Part shown: positions 53,607 to 62,912 of the stretch, one piece after another
Layout: each line of letters begins with the position of its first letter
How positions within the stretch are numbered: position 1 is the first letter of the stretch
From: Streptomyces olindensis
GTDB lineage: Bacteria > Actinomycetota > Actinomycetes > Streptomycetales > Streptomycetaceae
DNA: 64,000 nucleotides
Assembly (NCBI GenBank): GCA_000696115.1
Contig: JJOH01000092.1
Coordinates: 248,001 to 312,000, forward strand
Direction of reading: 5' to 3'
The notes under the pieces: generated by a model
Told to the model about the DNA's origin: nothing
The model's input: only the letters and a program-made list of their open reading frames with translations
Databases searched by the model: none
Made by a program: the position numbers and the translations under genes

Positions 53607-56183
53607 TCACAGCCGCGGGTCGACCGGCTCCGACTCCAGTGCCAGCACCCCGAACACCGCCTCGTGCACCCGCCACAGCGGCTCGCCCTCGGCCAGGCGG
53701 TCCAGGGCCTCCAGGCCGAGCGCGTACTCGCGGATCGCCAGGGAGCGCTTGTGGTTGAGGAACCGGGAGCGCAGGCGGGCCAGGTTCTCCGGGCGGGTGT
53801 ACTCGGGGCCGTAGATGATCCGCAGGTACTCCCGGCCGCGGCACTTGATGCCGGGCTGGACCAGGCGGCCCTGGCCGTCGCGGACGATCGCGCCGACCGG
53901 CTTGACGACCATGCCCTCGCCGCCGCGGCCGGTCATCTCCAGCCACCAGTCGACGCCGGCCCGGACCGACTCGGGGTCGGCGGTGTCGACGTAGAGCCGG
54001 CGGGTGGTCTGGAGCAGGCCGCTGCCGTCGTGCTCGACGAGCCGGTCGACGAGGGCCAGCTGCTCGTCGTGCGGCAGGCCGGCCAGGCTGCGGCCCTGGA
54101 CCGCGAGGATCTGGAACGGTGCCAGGCGGACGCCGTCCAGTCCGTCGGTGGTCCAGCAGTAGCGGCGGTAGGCGTCGGTGAACGCGGCGGCGTCGGCCGC
54201 GCGTTCACCGGTGCGGGCCAGCAGGGCGGACACGTCGACTCCCCGGTCCGCCGCGCCCCGCAGCGCCGCCAGTGCCCCGGGGAGCACCGCGCCGGACGCG
54301 GCGCCCACGGCGGCGTACTGCGACCGCAGCAGCCCGGACGCCTTCAGCGACCAGGGCATCAGCTCGGCGTCGAGCAGCAGCCAGTCCGTCTCCAGTTCGT
54401 CCCACAGGCCCGCCTCGCCGATCGTCGTGCGCAGCCGGTCGAGGATCGCCTCGGTGAGGGAGTCGTCGTCGAGGAACGGGCGGCCGGTGCGGGTGTAGAG
54501 GGACCCGGTCGGCCCTCCCCCACTCTCGGCTGCGCTCGAGCGGGAGGTGCCCCCATCGCCGAAGCGCTTGCGGGCCGCCTCCGCGTCCCGGCACACCAGG
54601 GCCACCGCTCGCGAGCCCATGTGCTTCTCCTCGCACACGACCCGCGCGACACCGTCCGCCGCGTACTGGGCGAAGGCCTCCGCCGGGTGCTCCAGGTAGC
54701 CGTCGAGGTGACTCGTGGCCGTCGGGGCCATCGTCGGCGGGAGGTACGGCAGCAGCCGCGGGTCGACCGCGAAGCGGCTCATGACCTCCAGGGCCGCCGC
54801 CGCGTTCTCCTCACGGATCGAGATCCGGCCCTGGTACCGGGTCTCCACGACCCGGCGGCCCTGTACGTCGGCCAGGTCCAGCGGGCGGCCGTCCTGCCCG
54901 CCGGGGGCCTCGGTGCGCAGCGGCTTCAGCGGCTCGTACCAGACCCGCTCGGCCGGTACGTCGACCAGCTCGCGCTCCGGCCAGCGCAGCGCGGTGAGCT
55001 TGCCGCCGAAGACCGCGCCGGTGTCCAGGCAGATGGTGTTGTTCAGCCAGGTGGCCTCCGGGACCGGGGTGTGGCCGTACACGACCGCCGCGCGGCCGCG
55101 GTACTCCTCCGCCCACGGGTAGCGCACCGGCAGGCCGAACTCGTCGGTCTCCCCGGTCGTGTCACCGTACAGGGCGTGGCTGCGGACCCGGCCGGAGGTG
55201 CGGCCGTGGTACTTCTCGGGCAGACCGGCGTGGCAGACGACCAGCCGGCCGCCGTCGAGGACGTAGTGGCTGACGAGTCCGTCGAGGAACTCCCGCACCT
55301 CGGCGACGAACTCCTCGCTCTCGCCCGCCATCTGCTCGATGGTCTCGGCGAGGCCGTGGGTGTGCTGGACCTTGCGGCCGCGCAGGTGACGGCCGTACTT
55401 GTTCTCGTGGTTGCCGGGGACGCACAGCGCGTTGCCGGACTTCACCATGGACATCACGCGGCGCAGCACGCCCGGGCTGTCGGGGCCGCGGTCGACGAGG
55501 TCGCCGACGAAGACGGCCGTGCGGCCCTCGGGGTGGACGCCGTCGACGTAGCCCAGCTTGCCGAGCAGCGTCTCCAGTTCGGCGGCGCAGCCGTGGATGT
55601 CGCCGATGATGTCGAACGGGCCGGTGAGGTGGGTCAGGTCGTTGAAGCGCTTCTCGGTGACGACCGTGGCCTGCTCCACCTCCGCCACGCCGCGCAGGAC
55701 GTGCACCTTGCGGAAGCCCTCGCGCTCCAGGTGCCGGAGGGAGCGGCGCAGTTCGCGGGTGTGGCGCTGGATGACCCGGCGGGGCATGTCGGCGCGGTCG
55801 GTGCGGGCCGCGTTGCGCTCGGCGCACACGTCCTCGGGCACGTCGAGCACGATGGCGATGGGCAGCACGTCGTACGTGCGGGCCAGGTCGATCAGCTGGC
55901 GGCGGGCCTCGGACTGCACGCTGGTCGCGTCCACGACCGTGCGGCGGCCGGCGGCCAGGCGCTTGCCGGCTATGTAGTGCAGGACGTCGAAGGCGTCCTT
56001 GGTGGCGCTCTGGTCGTTCTCGTCGTCCGAGACGAGACCGCGGCAGAAGTCGGACGAGATGATCTCGGTCGGCTTGAAGTGCCTGCGGGCGAAGGTGGAC
56101 TTGCCGGAGCCGGAGGCGCCCACGAGCACCACCAGGGACAGGTCGGTGACGGGCAGCACGCGCCCCTTCTGTACGTCGGTCAT
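53607..56183 (-). CDS. pnkp: polynucleotide kinase-phosphatase-ligase Pnkp (RNA repair)
   Basis: Encodes 858 aa. The ATG overlaps the hen1 stop (ATGA). Kinase domain with P-loop VGASGSGKSTF at 21-31; a metallophosphatase with FDIIGDIHGCAAE, VFVGDLVDRGPDS and VPGNHENKYG; and a ligase-type adenylyltransferase with CEEKHMGSRAV (Lys520). Bacterial Pnkp heals and, with Hen1, seals RNA ends made by ribotoxins such as anticodon nucleases. A 46-bp dispersed palindromic element is inserted in frame at about residues 542-557, just after the adenylate-binding motif. That could disturb the ligase or form a tolerated loop. Confidence 0.95.
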   Translation of the reverse strand: MTDVQKGRVLPVTDLSLVVLVGASGSGKSTFARRHFKPTEIISSDFCRGLVSDDENDQSATKDAFDVLHYIAGKRLAAGRRTVVDATSVQSEARRQLIDLARTYDVLPIAIVLDVPEDVCAERNAARTDRADMPRRVIQRHTRELRRSLRHLEREGFRKVHVLRGVAEVEQATVVTEKRFNDLTHLTGPFDIIGDIHGCAAELETLLGKLGYVDGVHPEGRTAVFVGDLVDRGPDSPGVLRRVMSMVKSGNALCVPGNHENKYGRHLRGRKVQHTHGLAETIEQMAGESEEFVAEVREFLDGLVSHYVLDGGRLVVCHAGLPEKYHGRTSGRVRSHALYGDTTGETDEFGLPVRYPWAEEYRGRAAVVYGHTPVPEATWLNNTICLDTGAVFGGKLTALRWPERELVDVPAERVWYEPLKPLRTEAPGGQDGRPLDLADVQGRRVVETRYQGRISIREENAAAALEVMSRFAVDPRLLPYLPPTMAPTATSHLDGYLEHPAEAFAQYAADGVARVVCEEKHMGSRAVALVCRDAEAARKRFGDGGTSRSSAAESGGGPTGSLYTRTGRPFLDDDSLTEAILDRLRTTIGEAGLWDELETDWLLLDAELMPWSLKASGLLRSQYAAVGAASGAVLPGALAALRGAADRGVDVSALLARTGERAADAAAFTDAYRRYCWTTDGLDGVRLAPFQILAVQGRSLAGLPHDEQLALVDRLVEHDGSGLLQTTRRLYVDTADPESVRAGVDWWLEMTGRGGEGMVVKPVGAIVRDGQGRLVQPGIKCRGREYLRIIYGPEYTRPENLARLRSRFLNHKRSLAIREYALGLEALDRLAEGEPLWRVHEAVFGVLALESEPVDPRL
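54513..54558 (-). repeat. dispersed palindromic element inside pnkp (copy B)
   Basis: On the minus strand: CGATGGGGG, CCTCCCGCTCG, CCGAGAG, TGGGGGAGGG. It is translated as GDGGTSRSSAAESGGG. Same order and reading phase as copy A at 13342-13388, with two bases fewer in the loop. Arms CCTCCCGCTCG / CGAG.GTGGGGGAG form an imperfect hairpin. Confidence 0.8.
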
Positions 56184-57643
56184 GCCGCCTTCGCCTCCTT
56201 CGGGCTGGTCATCGTGAACAGGGCCATCTGGGTGGGCGGCCCCACCTCCGGGTCGTCGGGGCCCACGGGGACGAACTCGACGCCGTAGCCGTGGCGTTCG
56301 GCCACCGCCTCCGCCCAGGCCCGGAACTCCGCCCGGGTCCACTCGAAGCGGTGGTCGCCGTGCCGGACGTGGCCGGCCGGGAGGCTCTCCCAGCGCACGT
56401 TGTACTCGACGTTCGGGGTCGTCACGAGGACCGTGCGCGGACGGGCCGAGCCGAACACGGCGTACTCCAGGGCGGGCAGCCGGGGCAGGTCGAGGTGCTC
56501 GATCACCTCGCTCAGCACGGCGGCGTCGTAGCCCTTGAGCCGGGCGTCGGTGTAGGCGAGCGAGCCCTGGAAGAGCCTGACGCGGGACGCCTGCCGCTCG
56601 CCCATGCGGTCCAGCTTCAGCCGCCGGGACGCGATGGTGAGCGCGCGCATCGACACGTCGACGCCGACGATCTCGGTGAACGCCGGGTCCTTGAGCAGCG
56701 TCTGCACCAACTGGCCCTGGCCGCAGCCGAGATCGAGGACCCGGGCGGCCCCCGAGCGCCGCAGCGCCGTGACGATCGCCTCGCGGCGCTGCACGGCCAG
56801 CGGGGTCGGCTTCTCCTCGGTCTCGGTCTCCGCCTCGACCGCGTTGTCGATCTCCTCGACCTCGCTGTCGTCGGCCTCGGCGAGCCGCACCAGCTCCAGG
56901 CGTTCCGTCGCCGCGCGGGTCAGGGACCAGCGGCGCGAGAGGTAGCGGCTGGTGATCAGCTTCTGCTCCGGGTGGCCGGGCAGCCAGCCCTCACCGGCGC
57001 GCAGCAGCTTGTCGACCTCGTCGGGGGCGACCCAGTAGTGCTTGGCGTCGTCCAGGACCGGCAGGAGGACGTAGAGGTGGCGCAGGGCCTCGGCGAGGGT
57101 GAGCGCGCCGGATTCGAGGACGAGGCGCACGTACCGCGAGTCGCCCCACTCGGGGAACTCGGTGTCCAGCGGTACGGGCTCGGCGCTCACCGTCCAGCCG
57201 AGCGGCTCGAACAGCTTTCGTACGAGGTCGGGGCCGCCGCGGGCGGGCAGCGCGGGCACCTCGACCCGCAGGGGCCTGGCCTGGCCGGGGAGCTCCGGCC
57301 GGGCGTTGCAGACGCCCTTCATCGCGCTGGAGAAGACGCTGCTCAGCGCAACGGCGAGCAGGGAGGAGGCCGCGTACGGGCGGTCGTTGACGTACTGCGC
57401 CAGGGCCGCGTCCGGGGCGCCGCCGCGGCCCTTGCCCTTGCCGCGCCGGACCAGTGCCACCGCGTCCACCTCCAGCAGCAGCGCCGCCGTGCAGCGCTCG
57501 GCGTCGGCCTCGGGGTAGAGGACGTGGGCCGTGCCGTAAGAGGTGGAGAACGCCTGGGCCTTGTCGGGATGCTTGTGCAGCAGGTAGCCGAGGTCGGTCG
57601 CGGGGCGCTCCGGCGTGCCGGTGGTGGTAAGGGTCAGGAACAC
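56180..57643 (-). CDS. hen1: 3'-terminal RNA ribose 2'-O-methyltransferase Hen1
   Basis: Encodes 487 aa from the GTG at 57643; the frame is open farther. An N-terminal domain of about 240 residues, typical of bacterial Hen1, begins FLTLTTTGTPERPATDLGYL. An acidic linker (DSEVEEIDNAVEAETETEE) follows. The C-terminal methyltransferase has SAM motif VLDLGCGQGQLVQTLL, metal ligands in LSEVIEHLDLPRL and HRFEWTRAEFR. It methylates the 2'-OH at the break before Pnkp seals it, making the site resistant to recutting. Coupled to pnkp by overlap. Confidence 0.96.
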   Translation of the reverse strand: MFLTLTTTGTPERPATDLGYLLHKHPDKAQAFSTSYGTAHVLYPEADAERCTAALLLEVDAVALVRRGKGKGRGGAPDAALAQYVNDRPYAASSLLAVALSSVFSSAMKGVCNARPELPGQARPLRVEVPALPARGGPDLVRKLFEPLGWTVSAEPVPLDTEFPEWGDSRYVRLVLESGALTLAEALRHLYVLLPVLDDAKHYWVAPDEVDKLLRAGEGWLPGHPEQKLITSRYLSRRWSLTRAATERLELVRLAEADDSEVEEIDNAVEAETETEEKPTPLAVQRREAIVTALRRSGAARVLDLGCGQGQLVQTLLKDPAFTEIVGVDVSMRALTIASRRLKLDRMGERQASRVRLFQGSLAYTDARLKGYDAAVLSEVIEHLDLPRLPALEYAVFGSARPRTVLVTTPNVEYNVRWESLPAGHVRHGDHRFEWTRAEFRAWAEAVAERHGYGVEFVPVGPDDPEVGPPTQMALFTMTSPKEAKAA

Positions 57644-57802
57644 GGTGGGTCGACCTCGATCAGTGGTCTGAACTGCGGATACGCCCACCGTACAGAGCGG
57701 GCCCCGACAGCACCCGGGAATTTTCGCTAGCCTCCCGATCGACCGGGCGTTCGAGGGGGAATCGGATGAGCGCCCACGCACGCACAGATGCGGAGGCCTC
57801 AC

Positions 57803-58624
57803 GTGACAGACGCCGGGCGAAGCACGGACCAACTCGACACCGGCAAGCCCCACTCGGCGCGCATGTACGACTACTTCCTCGGCGGGAAGGACAACTACCC
57901 GGTCGACGCGGAAGCGGCCGAGCAGGTGATATCCCTCTTCCCCGCCGTGCGGGACATGGCGCGGACCAACCGCCGGTTCATGCACCGCGCCGTCCGGCTG
58001 CTGGCGGAGCGGGGCGTCAGCCAGTTCCTCGACATCGGAACCGGCATACCGACCGAGCCCAACCTGCACCAGATCGTCCAGGGGGTCGTCCCGCACGCCC
58101 GGGTGGTGTACGCGGACAACGACCCGATCGTCCTCCGCCACGCCGAGGCCCTGCTGCACAGCACGCGCGAAGGCAGGACCGCCTACGTCGCCGGCGATGT
58201 GCGGGATCCGGGGAAGATCATCGCCGCGGCGCGGGAGACCCTGGACTTCAGCCGGCCGATCGCGCTGTCCCTCGTGGCGCTGCTGCACCTGGTCGGGGAC
58301 GAGGACGAGCCCGGCCGGATCGTCCGCGAGCTTCTCGAATCCCTGTCGTCCGGAAGCTACTTGACGCTCTCGCACGCGACCGGGGACTTCGACCCGGAGA
58401 CCTGGGAGCGGGTCGTGGAGGTGTATCGCAAGGGCGGGACGGCGGCGCAGGTGCGCTCCCGCTCGGAGTTCACGGAGTTCTTCACGGGGCTCGAACTGGT
58501 GGAGCCCGGCGTGGTGCTGGCCGCGCAGTGGCACCCCGAACTCGGCGAACGGGGGGAGGGCGGGGACGGCGACGGCCTGGCGGAGGAGATGCCCCTCTAC
58601 GTGGCGGTCGGCCGCAAGCCGTGA
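57803..58624 (+). CDS. SAM-dependent methyltransferase (DUF574 / SAV2177-type)
   Basis: Encodes 273 aa from the GTG at 57803 (GGAGG six bases upstream); an ATG at 57788 is open but has no ribosome site. Family hallmarks: HSARMYDYFLGGKDNYPVD, NRRFMHRAVRLLAE, FLDIGTGIPTEPNLHQI and VVYADNDPIVLRHAEALL. These proteins are abundant in actinomycetes, bind SAM, and act on unknown substrates. It diverges from hen1 with 159 bp between starts. Confidence 0.93.
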   Translation: MTDAGRSTDQLDTGKPHSARMYDYFLGGKDNYPVDAEAAEQVISLFPAVRDMARTNRRFMHRAVRLLAERGVSQFLDIGTGIPTEPNLHQIVQGVVPHARVVYADNDPIVLRHAEALLHSTREGRTAYVAGDVRDPGKIIAAARETLDFSRPIALSLVALLHLVGDEDEPGRIVRELLESLSSGSYLTLSHATGDFDPETWERVVEVYRKGGTAAQVRSRSEFTEFFTGLELVEPGVVLAAQWHPELGERGEGGDGDGLAEEMPLYVAVGRKP

Positions 58625-58690
58625 CGGCCGGTCCGGCGGATCGCGCAACGGCCCGATCCGCCGGACGGTGATGTCACGCGGCTGCCGCCG

Positions 58691-59611
58691 TCACGACAGC
58701 TGCGACTGCACCTGCGAGGAGATCAGCTCCAGGTGGTCCAGGTCGTCCAGGTCGAGGACTTGGAGGTAGATGCGGCGGGAGCCGATCTCGGCGTAGCGGC
58801 CGATCTTGTCGACGACCTCGGCCGGGGAGCCGGCCAGGCCGTTGAGCTTCAGCTCGTCGACCTTGCGGCCGATCGCGTCGGCCCGGCGGGCGACCTCCGC
58901 GTCGTCCCGGCCGACGCAGACGACGAGGGCGTTGGAGTACGTCAGCTCGTCGCCGCGGCCCGCCTCCTCGGCGGCGGCGCGCACCCGGGCGAACTGGCGC
59001 TCGCTGTCCTCGACGGAGCCGAAGGGCATGTTGAACTCGTCGGCGTACCGCGCGGCGAGGCGCGGCGTGCGGGTCGGGCCGTGACCGCCGACGAGCACGG
59101 GGATCTTGTCCTGCGCGGGCTTGGGCAGCGCGGGCGAGTCCGTGAGTTCGTAGTAGGTGCCCTGGAAGTCGAAGGTCTTGCCGGCCTCCGTCGCCCACAG
59201 GCCGGTGACGATCTCCAGCTGCTCTTCGAGGCGGGCGAACTTCTCCTTGGGGAAGGGGATGCCGTAGGCCTTGTGCTCCTCCTCGAACCAGCCGGCGCCG
59301 AGACCGAGCTCGACGCGGCCGCCGGACATCTGGTCGACCTGGGCGACCTGGATGGCGAGCACGCCGGGCAGCCGGAAGGTGCCGGCGGTCATCAGGGTGC
59401 CGAGCCGGATGCGCTTGGTCTCGCGGGCGAGGCCGGCCAGGGTGATCCAGGCGTCGGTGGGGCCGGGCAGGCCGTCCACGTTGCCCATGCGGAGGTAGTG
59501 GTCGGAGCGGAAGAAGGCGTCGAATCCGAGGTCTTCGGTGGCCTTGGCGACGGTGAGCAGAGTGTCGTAGGTGGCGCCCTGCTGGGGCTCGGTGAAGATG
59601 CGAAGATCCAT
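58691..59611 (-). CDS. LLM-class F420-dependent oxidoreductase
   Basis: Encodes 306 aa from the ATG at 59611. TIM-barrel luciferase-like monooxygenase: DLRIFTEPQQGATYDTLL, FDAFFRSDHYLRMG, RIRLGTLMTAGTFRLPG, GRVELGLGAGWFEEEHKAYG and PVLVGGHGPTRTPRLAARYA. Such proteins usually use F420 in Streptomyces. The substrate is unknown. Convergent with the methyltransferase gene. Confidence 0.9.
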   Translation of the reverse strand: MDLRIFTEPQQGATYDTLLTVAKATEDLGFDAFFRSDHYLRMGNVDGLPGPTDAWITLAGLARETKRIRLGTLMTAGTFRLPGVLAIQVAQVDQMSGGRVELGLGAGWFEEEHKAYGIPFPKEKFARLEEQLEIVTGLWATEAGKTFDFQGTYYELTDSPALPKPAQDKIPVLVGGHGPTRTPRLAARYADEFNMPFGSVEDSERQFARVRAAAEEAGRGDELTYSNALVVCVGRDDAEVARRADAIGRKVDELKLNGLAGSPAEVVDKIGRYAEIGSRRIYLQVLDLDDLDHLELISSQVQSQLS

Positions 59612-59850
59612 GGTTCCATCCTGCACGCCGGGTCGCGGCTCGACGAGATCGGTCCCCCGTCCCGTCTGGTCCCCGGTCGGGTGAAATTACGTCAATACCG
59701 CGCGTCCCGCGTGACCGGGCCAGTGACCGGCCCCGGTGGTGATCGTTGGCTCGGGCGGAGCCGGAGCCCCCGGCTTCCGCACCGGCCGGTGACCGCCGGG
59801 GCGCCACCCGCGTCGGCCTCCCCGGGGGGCCAGGGGCCGAGGAGGCCGTC

Positions 59851-60027
59851 ATGTCCGAAGAGACCGTGCCGCAGCAGGGCGGGACCGGGCAGCCGAAAGG
59901 GCTGTTGCAGCAGATGGAGGAGCTGATGGCGGCGTTGAACGCGGACCTGTCGGCGTTGGACGCGGACCTTCAGGCGGCGGGGAACGCCGGCCGCGCGGCG
60001 GGCGAGGAGGGCGGCCAGGCCGGCTGA
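59851..60027 (+). CDS. small coiled-coil hypothetical protein
   Basis: Encodes 58 aa from the ATG at 59851 with GGAGG five bases upstream. The centre (LLQQMEELMAALNADLSALD and onward) is an amphipathic heptad helix, and the C-terminus is Gly/Glu-rich (GEEGGQAG). No family recognised. The preceding 239 bp and following 206 bp contain no other convincing gene. Confidence 0.65.
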   Translation: MSEETVPQQGGTGQPKGLLQQMEELMAALNADLSALDADLQAAGNAGRAAGEEGGQAG

Positions 60028-60233
60028 CGGCCGGCTCCAGGGCTTGGGGGGTCGGGGGGCTTGGGGCAGGGCCGACGGGGGGTACCAGTCGGTGGTGCCC
60101 GGCATGCGGGGCACGGTCCGGTGATGAGCACAGGCGGTGGCGCGGGACGCTCGGACGTGGCGGGCCGAATCCACCCCGCCACACTCGGACACCAGATGCC
60201 CCGCAGCCAGTACGGGCACCCGCGGCGACCGCT

Positions 60234-60704
60234 CTACCCCGCCTCCCGCTCCGGTAACGCCTGTTCCCGGTCCGCGAGTCTGCGGAGCATCTCCAGGACG
60301 CGGTCGCGGGACTCGTCCGCCGCGTCGATGGCCTCCATGCACTGCCAGTAGGTGCCCTCGTCGGCCGCGGCGCAGGCCAGGCCGACGAGGGCGATGCCGA
60401 CCTCGCCGAGGAGGCCGCCGAGGCACATCAGCGTGTGGCGGGCGTCGCCCAACTCCGTGAGCTGGCCCGCCCGCAGCTCGCCGGGGGCCAGTTCGGGCGG
60501 GTCGAGGACACCGCAGCCCCGGCCCGCCAGCTCCGTCAACCCCAGTGCCTCGCCGCGCAGTTCGGGTGGGCCGACGACCGCGAGGCGACTGCCTATCGCC
60601 TGCGCGAGGGCCTGCGCCTGCCACACCTCTGCCATGATCTCCCGCACCTCGCCGCCCGCGGCCAGGGACCGCCTGCTCGTCACGATGAGCCGCACCGCGT
60701 CCAT
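60234..60704 (-). CDS. hypothetical protein (DUF6099-like)
   Basis: Encodes 156 aa, mostly helical: MDAVRLIVTSRRSLAAGG, then EVWQAQALAQAIGSRLAVVG, and late AADESRDRVLEMLRRLADRE. I recall this as a Streptomyces family (DUF6099) found near the MazG-type gene; the number is from memory. Function unknown. Confidence 0.72.
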   Translation of the reverse strand: MDAVRLIVTSRRSLAAGGEVREIMAEVWQAQALAQAIGSRLAVVGPPELRGEALGLTELAGRGCGVLDPPELAPGELRAGQLTELGDARHTLMCLGGLLGEVGIALVGLACAAADEGTYWQCMEAIDAADESRDRVLEMLRRLADREQALPEREAG

Positions 60705-60901
60705 GCGCTGCCCCCGTCTTGTCCGACGCGCCCCGCGCGTCCGCCTGCCCGAACTCCCTTGTTCACTACCCAGAGTGAAGGCGCGTGAGACGAAAAGCCA
60801 GAGGAAGACGGAAATTAGCGGACAACAATTCGGATTCGGGCCGCATTTCGATTACGCAGCGTACAAGTGGACTTTGCGACTCCTGGCGGCCGGGCGTCGC
60901 G

Positions 60902-61228
60902 CTAGGGCGCTGGGAACCTCCGCTCGTTCCGGTCGATCTTCGCGTCCAGCGCGGCCAGCGGGTCGATGCCGAGCACCTCGCACAGTTGCAGGAGGTACGC
61001 GAGCACGTCGGCGACCTCGTCGGTGACGCGGTGCGCGGTGTCCGGGTCGGACATGACCCGGGCCGACTCCTCGGGCGTCAACCACTGGAAGATCTCGACG
61101 AGTTCGGACGCCTCCACGCTGAGGGCGGCGACCAGGTTCTTGGGGGTGTGGTACTGCTGCCAGTTCCGCGCGGCGGCGAAGTCGGCCAGCCGGCGTTGCA
61201 GTGTCGCCACGTCCAGGGGATCAGTCAC
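60902..61228 (-). CDS. MazG-like nucleotide pyrophosphohydrolase
   Basis: Encodes 108 aa. All-helical NTP-PPase motif: Glu pairs in LSVEASELVEIFQW and Asp/Glu in HRVTDEVADVLAYLLQLC form the metal site. Such small enzymes hydrolyse dCTP or other (modified) NTPs to NMP plus pyrophosphate. Its ATG lies inside the end of the AAA ATPase gene (8-bp overlap), so the two are cotranslated. Confidence 0.93.
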   Translation of the reverse strand: MTDPLDVATLQRRLADFAAARNWQQYHTPKNLVAALSVEASELVEIFQWLTPEESARVMSDPDTAHRVTDEVADVLAYLLQLCEVLGIDPLAALDAKIDRNERRFPAP

Positions 61229-62444
61229 GGTTCAGGTGTACCACCGTGACGCCCGCGGTCCCGGCGGCCCAGGAGGCGTCGCTCACCGCGCCGACGAGCC
61301 GGATGTGCCCCCGCTCGCACATCCGGGCCGCGAGTCCCAGCAGTTCCCGCCGCTGCCGCGGGTCCAGCGCGCGGTCGAGTCCGTCGGCGAGGACGGTGAG
61401 CGTCTGGAGCGCGGCGGGCACCTCGCCGACCGGGTCGACCTCCAGGACACCGGGTCCGGTGAGCAGGACCAGGGCCAGGGCGAGGTAGCGGAGTTCGCCG
61501 TCGCCCAGCCGCCCCAGGTCCGTGCGGACGCCGTCGCCGCGGTCGAGTGCCGCGCGGACGGCCCGGGTGGCGTCCGGCCGGGCGAGCACGTCCACGCCCC
61601 GCGGAGCGGACCCGTCGATGACCGGCGGGGCCAGGGCGTCCGTCACCGGCTGCGCGAGCACGTCCGCCACCGGCCCGGCGCATCCCGCCCGCACCGCCGC
61701 CACGAACTGGGCGTGCCGCCGTCCGCACTCGGCGCGGGTGCGCCACAGCACGTCGGCGAGGTTGCCGCAGCCGCCGAGCAGGCGCCCGGAACCGGCCGGG
61801 ACGGGGCGGCGCATCCGGGCGGGCTCGGGATCGCAGGCGAAGGCGGAGCGCAGGGCGACGACCATCTGCTCGGCGGCGGCCAGCACCCTGCGCTGCCCGG
61901 GCGTCCGGCCGGCGACGCGCAGCGGCAGCAGGGGGGTGCCGAGCAGGTCGTCGGGCAGCGGGCCGCGGGTCACCGGTGTGGGCCCGGCCGTGTGCCAGGC
62001 GGCCTGCACGGCGCGCTTCCCGGGGTCGCGCAGGGCGGTCTCCAGGAGGACCAGTCCGCCGGTCGTCAACCGCTCGCCCACCACCCGCAGTTCGGGCTCG
62101 GCCTGCACGGCGACGTCGAGCCGGACCGGCCCGGCGGGTCCGTCCGCCGTGCAGCCGATGCGGAAGCCGCGGCGGCGCTGCGCGTCGGGCCGGGCCCGCT
62201 CCGGCACGCAGGCGGCGGGGTCGGGGAACGCCTCGGCGAGCCGGGCGCCGCCCCCGAGCCGGGCGAGGGCCTCGTACGCCCGCAGGGCGCTGGTCTTGCC
62301 GGAGCCGCTGGGGCCGGCGAGGAGGGTGAGCCGCTCCAGCGGGAGGACGGCGCGGCGGAGGCCCGCGAACGCGGCCAGGCGCAGTTCGGTGATGCGGGGG
62401 CGGTCGGGGTGCGTGAGGGCGGCGGGAGCGGAGGGCTCGGTCAT
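61221..62444 (-). CDS. AAA/ABC-type ATPase of SMC/RecF-like fold
   Basis: Encodes 407 aa. It opens ITELRLAAFAGLRRAVLPLE, has P-loop LLAGPSGSGKTSALRAYEAL, and a signature-like DLGRLGDGELRYLALALVLL followed by Walker-B position PGVLEVDPVGEVP, where the expected hydrophobic-D-E is altered. A final ATPase strand (GHIRLVGAVSDASW) is present. The insert between motifs (about 75-300) is short and Arg-rich rather than a long coiled coil. Partner of the MazG-like enzyme by overlap. Function unknown. Confidence 0.82.
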   Translation of the reverse strand: MTEPSAPAALTHPDRPRITELRLAAFAGLRRAVLPLERLTLLAGPSGSGKTSALRAYEALARLGGGARLAEAFPDPAACVPERARPDAQRRRGFRIGCTADGPAGPVRLDVAVQAEPELRVVGERLTTGGLVLLETALRDPGKRAVQAAWHTAGPTPVTRGPLPDDLLGTPLLPLRVAGRTPGQRRVLAAAEQMVVALRSAFACDPEPARMRRPVPAGSGRLLGGCGNLADVLWRTRAECGRRHAQFVAAVRAGCAGPVADVLAQPVTDALAPPVIDGSAPRGVDVLARPDATRAVRAALDRGDGVRTDLGRLGDGELRYLALALVLLTGPGVLEVDPVGEVPAALQTLTVLADGLDRALDPRQRRELLGLAARMCERGHIRLVGAVSDASWAAGTAGVTVVHLNRD

Positions 62445-62516
62445 GTCCGGACGGTAGGACTCCGCACACGGGACGAACCGTTCCGTCCCCGGGGCGTTCC
62501 TACGATCGGGCGACGG

Positions 62517-62912
62517 TCACGCCCCGGGGAGCCCCACCCCCTCCATCAGCCCCGTCACCTCGGTCCCGGCCGGGGTCAGCAGGAACACGTTGCGGTCCAC
62601 GCGGTGCATGCCGCTCGCCAGGCCGAAGACGACGCCCGTGCTGAAGTCGAGGACGCGCTTGGCGACCTCCGTCTCCGCGCCGGTCAGGTCGAGCAGGACC
62701 GGGACGCCCGCCATCAGGGTCTCGGCGACGTCGCGGGCGTCGGCGAAGACGTTCACGCGCAGGACGACGAAGCGGCGCCGCGCCTCCGTCTCGGCCTCGG
62801 GTATGGACCGGTGGTCGACGGAGGAAGGCCAGGCGTCCCGGCCCCGCAGCGGCACGACCTGGGCGAGCCCCTCCCACTGTTCGTCGGTGACATCGTGGCT
62901 GTTCACCGGCAT
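62517..62912 (-). CDS. sepF: SepF-family cell-division protein (paralogue)
   Basis: Encodes 131 aa from the ATG at 62912; a start at 62951 is open. The SepF core is VVLRVNVFADARDVAETLMA, VPVLLDLTGAETEVAKRVLD and FSTGVVFGLASGMHRVDRNV. It lacks the N-terminal amphipathic membrane helix of true SepF, and its head is short and acidic. SepF binds FtsZ and anchors the Z-ring. Streptomyces have several paralogues, and this is not the one in the dcw cluster. Role in sporulation septation is possible. Confidence 0.88.
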   Translation of the reverse strand: MPVNSHDVTDEQWEGLAQVVPLRGRDAWPSSVDHRSIPEAETEARRRFVVLRVNVFADARDVAETLMAGVPVLLDLTGAETEVAKRVLDFSTGVVFGLASGMHRVDRNVFLLTPAGTEVTGLMEGVGLPGA

